The notes under the pieces are model-generated. The model saw nothing but the letters and a program-made list of their open reading frames with translations. It searched no databases and was not told where the DNA came from. A DNA stretch of 64,000 nucleotides from Daphnia pulex (Eukaryota; Arthropoda; Branchiopoda; Diplostraca; Daphniidae). Position numbers and translations under genes: made by a program. The DNA lies in assembly GCF_021134715.1 (NCBI RefSeq), contig NC_060027.1, positions 3,596,001-3,660,000 on the forward strand. Direction: 5' to 3'. Shown here one piece after another: positions 32,083-43,309 of the stretch. Within the stretch, counting starts at the first letter, position 1, and each line of letters opens with the position of its first letter.

Positions 32083-35000
32083 CGTGAAAAAATGTCTTGT
32101 GTCGTTGTTCGGATGATTTCTGTCGTTTCAATCAAATCAAAATCACAAACACACTGGGCCACCAAGTAAGTCAACGGTCGTCCAGCTCATGACGGTGGCG
32201 ATTGGGCGAGAGGGGAGCCGGCCACTCTGTCCGCACCGTGTCGACGGCCGATGCGGAATGAACGATGCGAGTCTCCGCAGAGCGGCACAGCCGAGAGAGG
32301 GTGTGCCGCGGGAGGATGCGATGCGCTGTCGAGGAGAGACGAAGACAGAGTGAGAGAAATTGAAGCAGAGCACGTGACAGCGCGCGGCCAGTTGTTTCCG
32401 ATCAACTCGACAAGCGAAACCAAACAATTTGTCTTGAGAACGATGATGACGAAGTAGAAACAAGAAAAGAAAAAAAGGTTGGACTGGCTGGATCAAGTCG
32501 AAAAGATCCCCCCCCCCCAAAAGAGGGTGGACATGAGAGACGACGGCAGCAGACAACAACACGACAAGTCAATAACAAAAGCACCAAAAAATCTTCTAGT
32601 CGAGAGACGCACTACGTCGGGAGCAGCAGCAGCAGCAGCAGCACGGAGGAGTCACGGTTTATTTGATCTTGCCCTTCACGAAGGACAGATGCTGACTGGA
32701 AACCTAAAACCAACAGTTGACGAGAAACACTTGCTGCACTGTTCCTTTGCACGCGAAGTGTGAAGTGTTGTTCAAAAAAAAAAAAGGGTAGAGCGGGATT
32801 TTGAAGCGCGCGTTCAGTCTGTCGTCGGACGAGCAAATTCACGACGCGCCCAACGAATACACACACACACACACTCCTTTTCGTACGTTAGACCCGTGTA
32901 GAGTGTGTCTGTGCTGCATGCTGGGCTGTTGGAGTGGCAGCCCAGCGGGTAGGGCGCCGTTCAGCATTCACGACTATGTCTAAGAAACGCCCTCGCTGCT
33001 GCTGCTGCTCTACTGTCGTCACTTTTATTTTGTTTTTTCCTCTTTTCTCCCGCCGACGCGCCAGCGCACTCCCCTACACGCCAACGGTATCCACCGTTCA
33101 GAAAAAAAAAGCGACACAGTGTAATAATAATAATAACACTCAAAAGAATACATACAAAAGAGTATATACAAGTATAATATTTATTTTGGAAATGAGCCGA
33201 GATTTCTAGAAAAAAAAATCTGCATTACGTGACTAGTTTTAGTTTTGTTTGAATTCGAGCGGTGAAATGTTGGCCCTTTAGGGACCGTGCCAACAGAGAT
33301 CCCTAGATATAATGCGCATTAAAAACACACACGGCGAGTCGAAAAGCAGCAGCCTGAGCCACCGTTTTGACCTTTTGTAAAAGCTAAAGGTTGTCATCGG
33401 ACGTTTAATTATGCGCCATGAATCGCGCCCGCCGTCCGGATTCCCGCGTGAATATTTAGTTGTTTCACGGCTGGTGGCTTTATCGTGTTCTCTCTCATCA
33501 GGAGAGCCGAGAGTTGCCAAAATACGAACGCCGCGGTCGCAATGTCTATAAAACCCCAGACGGGAGCGGATATACGGCAGGGCATGCACACAGGATACTG
33601 GACAGGATCCATTTCCCCCAGTCGTCATTGAATTTCTAAAGGCCGCGCCAGAGCTCACGTCATAAAGTTGCCAACTGTACAGCCACCGACTCAACAATAT
33701 ACAACTAGATGTGCATAGAATAGAAAGAAAAAAATATTTCACCATTTTGGGGGGAGTTGCGGAGTTTGAGCTCCATCATTCCATTTCCACTGGTTAGTGC
33801 TTTGCCAGTTCCGGATTGGCGGTAAAAAGAAAAAGCTCCAGCCAGTATATAATAACTTGTGGAGCCGAGAGTGTTAGTAACATATTCAAAGTTACGGCCA
33901 CTGTATAAGCAACGTTGTATACAGTTCCGGAATTTCAAGGGAAATTGGAGCGGCCACAAACTGAGGCGGATGTGCACTAGCTTAAAATGGGAATCGAGTC
34001 AAAATTCTACAAGTCAACTGGTGCTGGGTTATGCGCCCATGCTAAATTTAAAGCCCAACGTCACACCGAATAGACTGCGGTCGCTTGAGTACTGTATATC
34101 CCTTCTATACTTTCTTATAGCTATTCCGGGCGTACATTTTTTCCTATGCGGCAACAATCTCGCAAGGAAACATAAAGGGCCGCAACCTGCTGAACAAATA
34201 TTTCCCCTTTTGTTTTCGTTCTGGATGTTATTTAAGTTCGTGTTGATATCAACGAACGCCATTATTTCTTCTGTAATCAGATCTGAAAGCAGAGGGGAGC
34301 GAAAACACGAGAGAAAGAATAGGGCCGTTAAGAAAATAAACTCATAAGGGATAGAGACCCAAAGCTGCTGCTGCGTGACTGCCACGTTGAAAAATGGCAT
34401 CGTGACGATGGATTTTAAAGGGGAGGAAAAACTTGAGAATCTGCAGAGCTTTTCAGACTTCCCGCACGGAGTTGGAGAGAGAAGGTCGTCAAGGCTCCTA
34501 TTTCCCAGTGTGTCTCTCTTTTTCTATCCACCCCACATGTATTTATAAATATTCATGAAATAACCGACTATATAGGTAAAAATAGCCGAATGAACATTTT
34601 CGGGATAGCAGAGTGCAGACCAGGAAAACTGGAACAAAAAAAACGCAACATCTCAAGGCCGATGTATAGCGTGAGCAGCAGTCGGCTGTGTGCAAAAATT
34701 CAGAGACTAAATTCGCCATAAGTTACAATGACATTTAGAACTGTCAAATGTCCAATATATCTTTGACATCAATTTTGTGAATTATTAACATTTTAGAATC
34801 GATAAACGCGAGCGAATTCCGTCATGAACATAGCTTTGCTGGTCATAGCTTACGTTTCAGCCAATAAGGTCATAACTTACATGTATTGGAAATTTGACAA
34901 ATGTTTCAATTATTCAGGATAATCTGATCCGACCATGTTTCAGATCGAGATTTTCTCGAGAGACGTGAAATCATTTCGTTCTCCTGCCAGGCATCGAAAT

Positions 35001-36612
35001 CAATCGCGCATCAATAGTGTGCGATGCCAGCGCGATTGCGTGACAAATGGTACAACTTTTTTAAAGATTTTTCTATAAGGTTTTATTGACGTTAAGAAAT
35101 CAAAATAAGGAAAACCGGAGATCGGTAGAAAAGTATAGAGACGGAAATTGCCAGAAGAGCCACATTCAATATTGGCCGACGCACCCGGTAACCCCAGAAG
35201 ACAGGGATATAGTAAATTTGCAATGTCTCGCCATAAAATAAATAAAGTTATCATTGGCAAAAGGCCAGAAAAAAGAAGCGCTAATAGTCAAAACGACATC
35301 AAGCGTAAGCGCACGCGTTACGACTCGAGAGTTTTCTTATTTGGTTATTTATGGACATTTATTGTTATATTCCTCGGGAAATTTAACTTTTTTTTTCGTG
35401 CACGTGCGCTAGCTACCTCCGTCTAAAACTGTGTTGAATAAGAGAAGCCATCCCGCAATTTATATTTCCTTGTAGAATATAAATTCCGTCACTGCGTCAT
35501 TTGTACGGGGTTTATACTTGATTGCGCTGTGCTTTATAAGGAATATGTCGACTCGATTGAAAGCAAAGAATGTCGCAAGCTTTTTTTGGGAAACTGCCCA
35601 ACATCAGAAACCCCGTGCAGGTTTTCCAGTGAAAAATCATTTCAAGTTATTATCCAACCTTTATACCTGTGTACTTCTCCTGCATGGTAACCAACTTGCT
35701 GCTTGTATAAGGACGATTGAACTGACACAATTAACGAACGGTGGATTCGTCCCAAACACCTCAAAATGGTGTTTTTCTAGTCGTCCTTCAACACATGTTA
35801 TATAGTTGATGCCCTTGGAAATAATTGGCTGTCGACCCGGCATTTCTGCATCCTGGCAGAGCTCTACTAGTGGCGACAACTCGCCCGTTATTACTCGCTT
35901 TTCACCGGCGAACGACAAGCGAGTGATAACTTTTGGGGGGGAAAAACTTTTATAGTGTATCAAAAAAAGGTGCGTTGTTGATTACTTCTTGTCATTCAAG
36001 ACGCAGTCAAGTGACGTAGACTGACGTTCTCGGCGAACGACCACCCGGAGTCCGGAACCGTGCGGAACAAGGCTACCCATTAGCGGAAGAAGAAGAAGAA
36101 GAAGGAGGACGATATCAAAGCTATTATAGCGTCGGTTGGTGGTGCGCGGTTCTCGTTTATCTTCCGAAGGGAAGAGCAATGGCGTCAGTCATTACACACA
36201 CAAACAGAGCGAAACAAACGGCCGTAACACGAAAACAAAAGGGCTTTTGCGACCTACCAATAAATCGTTAGCTGCTGGCAGGAGCGGCCGAGAGAGAGAG
36301 AGAGAGCCGCCCAAGTGAATTGACCAGTAAAACATTGGGGGGAAATAGCAAATAAGACCGTCGTAAAAGTATAACCGATACGAGTTATTCTGGCCGTCTG
36401 AAATAGCCCAGCCAGCAACTCAGTTTCTTCATTTTACCACCCCCAAAAAGACAGAGAACAGAGAAAATAAATGCCATTCCCAAGAATAATCGGCACACCA
36501 GCCCAAAACATCCGCAATGGCATACAGGCCGCGACGTATTGATCAATCGAACGAGACCGCCAGCCACCACGGAAGGAAACGGTTAAAATAGGTTCGTAGT
36601 TTAGACGCAAAC
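32083..36612. other. long intergenic region with microsatellites and no supportable gene
   Basis: This contains the upstream region of the GPCR and the 3' flank of the Gr pseudogene. Simple repeats are (AGC)n near 32620-32645, (CA)n near 32858-32872, (CTG)n near 32996-33009, (TAA)n near 33122-33135, (GAA)n near 36088-36103 and (GA)n near 36290-36306. A CACGTG lies near 32371 upstream of the GPCR start. Frames of up to 162 codons (33859-34347) show no family features or splice logic, so I leave them out. Confidence 0.45.
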
Positions 36613-39487
36613 TTATACCATTGAAAGGAAGGTCACCGTTGTTGTATGACAGTTTGCTAGTTTCGACGCTGTTTTACTACTATGCTCAAGAAGAACCCAA
36701 ATGTATGTAACTATCGTTGCGGTAGCCTTAGAGAGCCCCCCAGCAAAAGATATATAAATCCGTTATCAAAAAGTTCGAAATAAGTTTCTCGGACGTGCTC
36801 GTGTGTATACCATACCGCTGGGACTAGGTACTTGCCCAGGTTGAAGAGACCAAAGACGGACAACTCGACCGACTCGCATTTTACTTGCGAGATGAAAGTT
36901 TTGGAACCTTTAGCGACGCATAACAATAAATTCAATAATCTCTAATTGCATCAATCCTTGTGTGAAAAATGTGAAACGATTTCTTTACTGCGCTCCACAA
37001 TTGAAAGACCCTGGGTTGAAATTATGTTGGTTAAACTTCAAAAGTTTTTGACCTGTACATCGAACAAACTTTTTCGTTAAGGACAGGATAGTGACGACGA
37101 TTCAAACGAGGAGGCGGTGTGGGCAGCACGTCTTTCTTCATCATAAAATTTTCCAGTTGCACTTTGCTTGAAGTGTTTAAAGTTAAAATATTTTTCAAAT
37201 TTGATTGTTTACCCACAGACAGAGTTGTGAGGTACAAAACAAGCCTGATCTGCAGTCGTTCGACAAATGAGTTGTTTAATGAACTTTATGTCTTTAACTG
37301 AGATAAAACAAAAACGCCAAGAGAAAACCGAGTTCCAGTCAACCGCCTAGCTCAGGAATAATCGTACTATCTAACGATTTACAATCAATGCCGGCCGGCC
37401 ACTAATACTCAAAAAGGAGGAATAGAGATTCATAAATGTGTCCTACCTTTAAGCCTGGGAAATACAGCCAGGCATCCATCCGCTGAAAAGTTGAATCCAC
37501 CAGGCGGGATAGGAAAAAGGCCTCAGATGACTCGTGAATACACCCACATTCACATGGGTGTACACGAGGACAGAGGGGATTAAAGAAATGGGCAGAAGAG
37601 ATCCATAACTCGTCCGACATCGGAAGTTTCTCCATTTGAAAGAAATGCTGTGTACCTAAAAGGAAAATGAAAAATTGGCTACGGAAATTTTTTTTAGAAA
37701 CAACAACTCAACAAGTAAGGAAAATTTTAAAATGAGACATTGGGTAAACCTTGATTGTTAGGAAACAGGCTAATTAAAGATTGCCATGTAATACAGTTGC
37801 ATTTTGCAAATTATGCATTACCAGGTCACAGACTCACAGGAATAAAGTAACGAATCATTACCCAAGTAAAGATGCTGATATTGCCATATTGGTTGCTGAC
37901 AACAGGTCAATGCCAGCACTTGAATATCTTGTTGTTATCCTGGTGGCTGGCTCAGGCCTCAAATCTGCACAAATTAAAAGGTTATTATGTAGTGCAAACA
38001 AAGTGGCATGTATTGACTTGGGGCTTACATGATAAATGCTGTCAGCTAGGAATTAACATTTCACAAATTTTTAACAGGGTTTATCTTCTAATTAAGCACC
38101 CATAATCACTCTATTTGTATTCTTAGTTTTATATTTACCTGCTAAACAGCATGAAGTGTGCACAAAGCGATTCTGTATACAGCAGACGACACAAATTTGT
38201 TAATTGACTATGCTTAAATAAGATATCGATACACGAAATCGATAATGAGACAAATGAGTTTACCTTTCCTTGAACGCAATCAGCGGATTGAAATAGGACG
38301 AAGATACCTAGGAAATCCCCGATGGTGAAAAACCAGTAAACAGCAGGAATGACAGGAATAGATCTGTGTTTCATTAAGTCAACAATGAAACCGTGGCAAC
38401 CAATAGAAGCGTTGATTAGTTTAGAGAAAAGGTAAAGCAACATAGGCAATCCAAAGACTCGATTAAGGGGATTAATCACGGCCTCACTCAATATCAAATA
38501 AATAGATTGAACGAATGGTAAGCGTGACGTCAAAGATCTATAAAAACAAAATGGATTTCCTAATTTCTTTTTCTTAAAGCAAACACAAATGTCTCTTATT
38601 TTATACACACCGGCAACGTAATCGATCCAGCATTGCGACTGAGGATTCCGATTTTGACACGCCATCGTCAGAAAAAACCCGACCGTGAGTGCCATTGATG
38701 CTACACGCACTAGCAATTAAGAGCTTGGGGTTTGCTGGCCAACATTTATCTACGACAGCGGTTGATGCAACAAAACCGCGAGGCCACCAAGTCCAATCAT
38801 TATAGAGCACGAACTGGCCAACTAAATCACCAACTTAAACGTAACACGAATTAAGTTTAACTCATTATAAAAGGAAAATAAAACGTATTATACAGTATAC
38901 CATGTTGGAGTGAAACTGTCCAAGGTTGTGCATTAAAGTGTCACTTATACGAGCGACCACCATCCAACCGGAATCGTGTCCATGCTCCAGAATGACAGCT
39001 CGAGTGAAAACGTTCAAAAGGCTTTTGCTGGATAAATATAAACACCTTTCACATTTATGACTGTATATCCTTAATGGCAGGAATCAGCGGTGTTACCCAA
39101 AATAAATTTATGAGAATACCTAAGACGATCCTCTTTCGTGCTCGATAGACGTCAGCAGTGGGTGGTAGTGCGCCGTATAAAGATCGACGGAACAGCTGAA
39201 AAAGAGTCTGGAAGCTGGACAAGTTCAAGTGAACTAATTTGGACAATGTTACGTATGCGCGTTTGTGACATAATGTTCGTAAAACGAGTATGAGAGAAAA
39301 GCTTTTTCAGTTTCCTCGGAAAGATGGAGGAGCGTGACAAATGCGAACCCAAACGTCTGCGGATGACGCCATCGGAAAGCCAAGATTCCGGCGGCTGAGT
39401 CGCTGTGGAGAAAAAGCGCACCGTCCATCAAACGTAAGAACCAGACAACCGGCCAAAAAGCGATTGGAAAAGATCGGCACTTACCAT
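36613..39487 (-). pseudogene. gustatory receptor pseudogene (Gr), tandem neighbour of the intact Gr
   Basis: Exon by exon it parallels the intact gene at 40521-42334. The start region is ATG 39487. Exon 1 runs to a TTTTGG|GTAAC donor near 39094, exon 2 ends HSNM near 38900, exon 3 is about 38835-38615, and exon 4 is about 38537-38262 (LSEAVINPLNRVFGLPMLLY). Exon 5 is about 37052-36984, exon 6 36941-36826 (ESVELSVFGLFNLGKYLVPA) and exon 7 36726-36613 (TIVTYIWVLLE). Disabling changes are a frameshift near 39455 after MVSADLFQSL, a second frame change in exon 1 after VTLLHLS, a frameshift in exon 3 near 38755, an in-frame TGA at 37040-37038, and loss of the exon-5 donor (GT to GA near 36982). 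The C-terminal TYxxxxxQF motif is also altered. Confidence 0.8.
37225..38153 (+). repeat. intronic dispersed repeat, copy 1 (in the Gr pseudogene)
   Basis: About 930 bp starting TTGTGAGGTACAAAACAAG and ending near GCTAAACAGCATG recurs at 45283-46203 inside a flotillin-1 intron. Identity is moderate, with indels. Two stem-loops are kept in both: GCCTGG-N9-CCAGGC (37453-37473) and CTCGTGAATACACCCA paired with TGGGTGTACACGAG (37531-37568). There is no coding capacity and there are no terminal repeats, so the element type is unresolved. Confidence 0.8.
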
Positions 39488-40520
39488 TGTGAACGCCGAG
39501 GAACTTTCAAGAGCAATGGTACGGAACGAGGTTTCAACTTGGTGCTGCACTTATTTCTTGGTTGTCTTAAACATAAGCTGCTTATTTCCCCGTTTAAATC
39601 TTGGACATAAGAAGAAACCCAAGGGACGGACGCGTGAAAGATGCGCATTGCTCAAAATGCGTGACACGACTTAAAATGGAAGACCTTTTTTTCAACGGTT
39701 GGTGTTTTCCCGGAAGCGCTAATGGTTCAAACCGTCACGTGTATGTCGACTTGGCAAGCTCCAGGAATTCTGTTGCGCATAATTAAGTCAAAAATCGATG
39801 ATCAAATTTGATGTTCGTTTGCCATCAATTACTGTGAGATCCAGCAGCAACGTATGGTGACTGTCCTTTGAGAAAGACGTGCAGACTTGGTTCAGTTTAA
39901 CGTACGTAAAAAGACATTTTCCATCACATACGCCATCAGTAAATGAATGCGTGGGCAGTAATATAGTATCAGACTAACTGGGGGCGAGAAAGGTTTAATA
40001 AAATTGTCTTATGAATCAACATTTGTGGCCAACTACTAGAATCAGCGGCCGCTAGCCATTAATAATAATAAGAGGATATAAAATTATATAACTCAGTCTA
40101 GCTGTTGGGTGGGTTGGCGTTTGTTTTTGTTTATGTCCCTTCGGATGGGAATGACGTCACTGCAGATAAATACCAATAGAAAATCAAAAAGGGCTTAGCG
40201 TCTATGAAAACACGACATACATCGCATCAACAAGCAGCGAATAGGAAATAACAAAAAAGCGGAGATCGTAAGAGTTCAGTGACCAGCATCAGTAGGATAA
40301 TCAGAAAAAAGGAGCCAGACAAATACATTTCTTTATTGCAATAATGACTACAGAGGGTCTTCGTCCATTTATCATGTGGCGAAAAGCTCGGCAAAGCCTT
40401 AATTTGCGTTAGTTTTCGCACACTAAGCTTTGCAACATTTGTTAGCGGAAACGACTTTATCGCAAGAATTGTAAATATTAAAGATAAAGAAAGTTTGCCA
40501 TCAGCCAACCCAATATTTAT
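39488..40520. other. spacer between the two gustatory receptor loci
   Basis: About 1 kb of AT-rich sequence holding the 3' end of the intact Gr transcript and whatever promoter the pseudogene had. No exon is supported on either strand. Confidence 0.4.
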
Positions 40521-42334
40521 TCAAATAACCGAGCCTTTGACGTCAGCATTGATTACATCTTCGGATGCATTGAACTGAAACAGAACCAAAATATAAGTAG
40601 CTATCGTCCCGGCAACCTATATAAACAAGAAATGAAGAAAGTAATTTAAAAAGCATATAAAACCACTTTGTGATCGATAAACGTTTATACCGCTGGCAGT
40701 AATTGCTTCCCCAGTTTGAAAAGTCCGCAAACGGATAACTCAATAGACTCTCCTCTTAGTTGTAAAATGAAAGTCTGTATCTATATATGCCCAACAATAT
40801 GCGGATTACTTTTTAAAAAAGTATTTCAGTAATAAAATTCGATGAATAAGTTATTACTTCACTGCGTTCTGCATTCGTGACATCTTGGGTCGAAATCCTG
40901 GCCACTGAACTGAAAAAACTCTTTACCTACGCAAACAAAATTTCTAAAAATCCGTAACTTTGATTTCTCAGAAATTTGTATCTACCTGATTGCGAACGTA
41001 GTCAGCAGACTGGAATATGATGAACATTGCCGTTATATCCGGGATGTTGGTAAGACACCAAAATAAGCCAAGATTAACATTATTCATGATGTGATGAATA
41101 AAGCTATGGCAACCGATGGAAACGCTAATCAATTTGGAAATCAAGTAGAATAATAGAGACAATCCGAAAACTTGGTTGAAGTGAACCAACACAGCCTCAC
41201 TCAAAGTTAGATAAACCGTTTTGAGGAAAACTAAACGTGAAGATAAAGGTCTATATCAATACGAAAAATATTGATTATTCAAATTGCTACCAGGGATTTT
41301 CAAATTCAATTGTTTTATACTACCGCAAACGTAACCCATCCAATATCGAAATTGGCGGGCCGACATCGGGCAGAGATTCGTTGTCGGGAAGGACTCGGTT
41401 TTGCATCGACGGTTGGTTGATTGACGGACTTGCGTTTTGGGAGTTAAAATTATCATTCCATAAATGGCGGAATATCCCTTCGTCGATAACGACTGTCTGT
41501 TGCAATATCTCCTTGAGACCAGCGAAACGAAGACCGATAATGTAGCATAAACTGGCAAATAAAATTACCAACTGAATGGGAAGTAAAGGTAATTAAGCAA
41601 TTTTGAACCTTCAGTTACAAAAAAAAATTTGATTGAAAAATTAACTTGCCATGTTAGAGTGCAACTGGCCAATAATATGCATTAAATTAATTGTTATCCG
41701 GCCGGCAAACATCCAAGCAGAGTCGTTCCCATGCTCTCGAAATATGCCATCCAATCCGTATATTAAGAAAATCATGTCCTATAACAACGTCGAGAAAAGT
41801 TGACTTCATAAGTATAAGACTTCGTAAAAGACTCGCCATGAAAATTATGGACTTTTGCCTTACCCAAAATAAATAAATGGAAAACGCAAAGATGATCATT
41901 TTTCGTGTTCGACGTGTAACAACGGAAAGCACAGGCACAGCGCGATCAACACTGTCCATTTGCTCAAAGAAAATCTGAAAACTGGCCAATTGGAAGTGGA
42001 TAAATTTGGAAAGCACAAACGTGTCGACGAGAAATCGCGCCTGGGAAATCGAGTTGGTTAATTGGGCCGTTGGATTGGTGACGAAATGAGCGCCAGGTTC
42101 GTCAATTTCGTTGTCTGATTTATCGCCCAAAGAAAATAGACCTCCAAAGACTTGAGCCGAGATGAAGCTCAAGTGGACGAGCGTGACGAAAGCGAACCAG
42201 AATGTCTGCGGATGACACCATTGAAAGCCCAACATTCCGGCGAACGAGTCGCTGTGAAAGAATGGCGTTCCGCCCGTCACACGTAACACCCAGAAAAGCG
42301 GCGAAAGCGATCGGAAAATTTCGCCACTCGCCAT
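40521..42334 (-). CDS. gustatory receptor (insect-type 7-TM chemoreceptor), 455 aa, seven exons
   Basis: Exons 42334-41864, 41778-41650, 41571-41324, 41250-40986, 40926-40858, 40780-40691 and 40616-40521 sum to 1368 nt in continuous phase, giving 455 residues, a normal Gr length. The C-terminal three exons are split as in arthropod Gr genes. The last exon carries the family motif TYILVLFQF. Exon 6 has LRGESIELSVCGLFKLGKQL, and exon 4 VFGLSLLFYLISKLISVSIG. These receptors are ligand-gated channels with inverted topology in sensory dendrites. The start ATG 42334 (MASGEIFRSL) matches the start region of the neighbouring pseudogene. A longer upstream frame exists, but it has no Gr features. Intron 2 has a GC donor (ATG|GCAAGT). 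The ligand is unknown. Confidence 0.88.
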
Positions 42335-43309
42335 TGTGAAGGAACTTGGCAATGACCGGATAAAGTTTTTCGTTCCCGTTCTTTTATGTTCCTTTTCGGC
42401 CGCTCCTTCGTTATAGGACATTGAGGTTGTTAACGTGCTGTGTGTTGACTGTTGACGTGGGCAGAGGCCTAGCCGGCGTGTGTATAGAGATGAGGGCGAA
42501 ATAAGATCAGTATCGTTCAACTTGAAAAGCTTGGATGATGGATTGGACACGTTTTTCTGCCGTTTTAGTAGTTTTTAAGAGATATTATTTATGAATAGAC
42601 CTGTGCGGACGCATAGCAACTGCGCCTATGCACAGTACGCAGTACGGCAGCGGTATATTTAATCAAACTAATGAGTGCATCACTTTTCATTCGATACCAA
42701 TTTAATTAAATGCAGGGAAACTCATCGTTTGACAATCATCCATCAATCTAAAACGGCAATGCTCAATAGCTAAGAATACACACGCGTAATAATGACAATG
42801 GATGATTATTAAAATTTCAATATAACAGCTGATCGTGAGTTATATGCACCAGCAAGCGGGCAAGGGCGGGGTAGAAATGAATCGATTTTTCCCGGCAAGT
42901 TACTATGTATGCAAGAAAGTCATTTATCGAGCACTCTGGAGACCGCACGCATCAATGCGTAAATTATGTTGCGCGTTTCCCGTGTAGCTAAGCAACACAA
43001 TGATGCGCATTAAGTTACGCCACTTATGATTGCGATCTTTCTCGTCATATTCATGAAACGCAGACTATGTCAGAGTGACACCATTTACAACTAAAGTCCG
43101 TACACGAGTTCTGTAATAGTATCACACATATATAGCCCGTAATGCAATGGCTTATTCTCATCACCTTATCAGTGGAACTTGGATCGGTGAAGTTATTATC
43201 TCAGTTTGGGAAAGTCTTCGCTCTCAGTCGTGGTGCAACTCAAGTTAGAGTTGAAAAGTCACGCGGGAGCGAGAAAAAACTATTAGTGCTAGTTTTCAAG
43301 TGGCTGAGA
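42335..43309. other. divergent intergenic region (Gr / flotillin-1)
   Basis: The two genes are transcribed away from each other across about 1 kb, so both promoters should lie here. No other exon is recognised. An in-frame ATG at 43142 would add 56 residues to flotillin-1, but nothing there resembles a flotillin. Confidence 0.45.

Noticed and set aside
33859-34347. 162-codon frame in the intergenic region
   Set aside because: No family motif, no splice or start context, and competing frames of similar length on the other strand.
43142-43309. Upstream in-frame ATG extending flotillin-1 by 56 residues
   Set aside because: The extension has no flotillin similarity, and the family starts at the MGF-type methionine immediately before [11 protein letters not shown].
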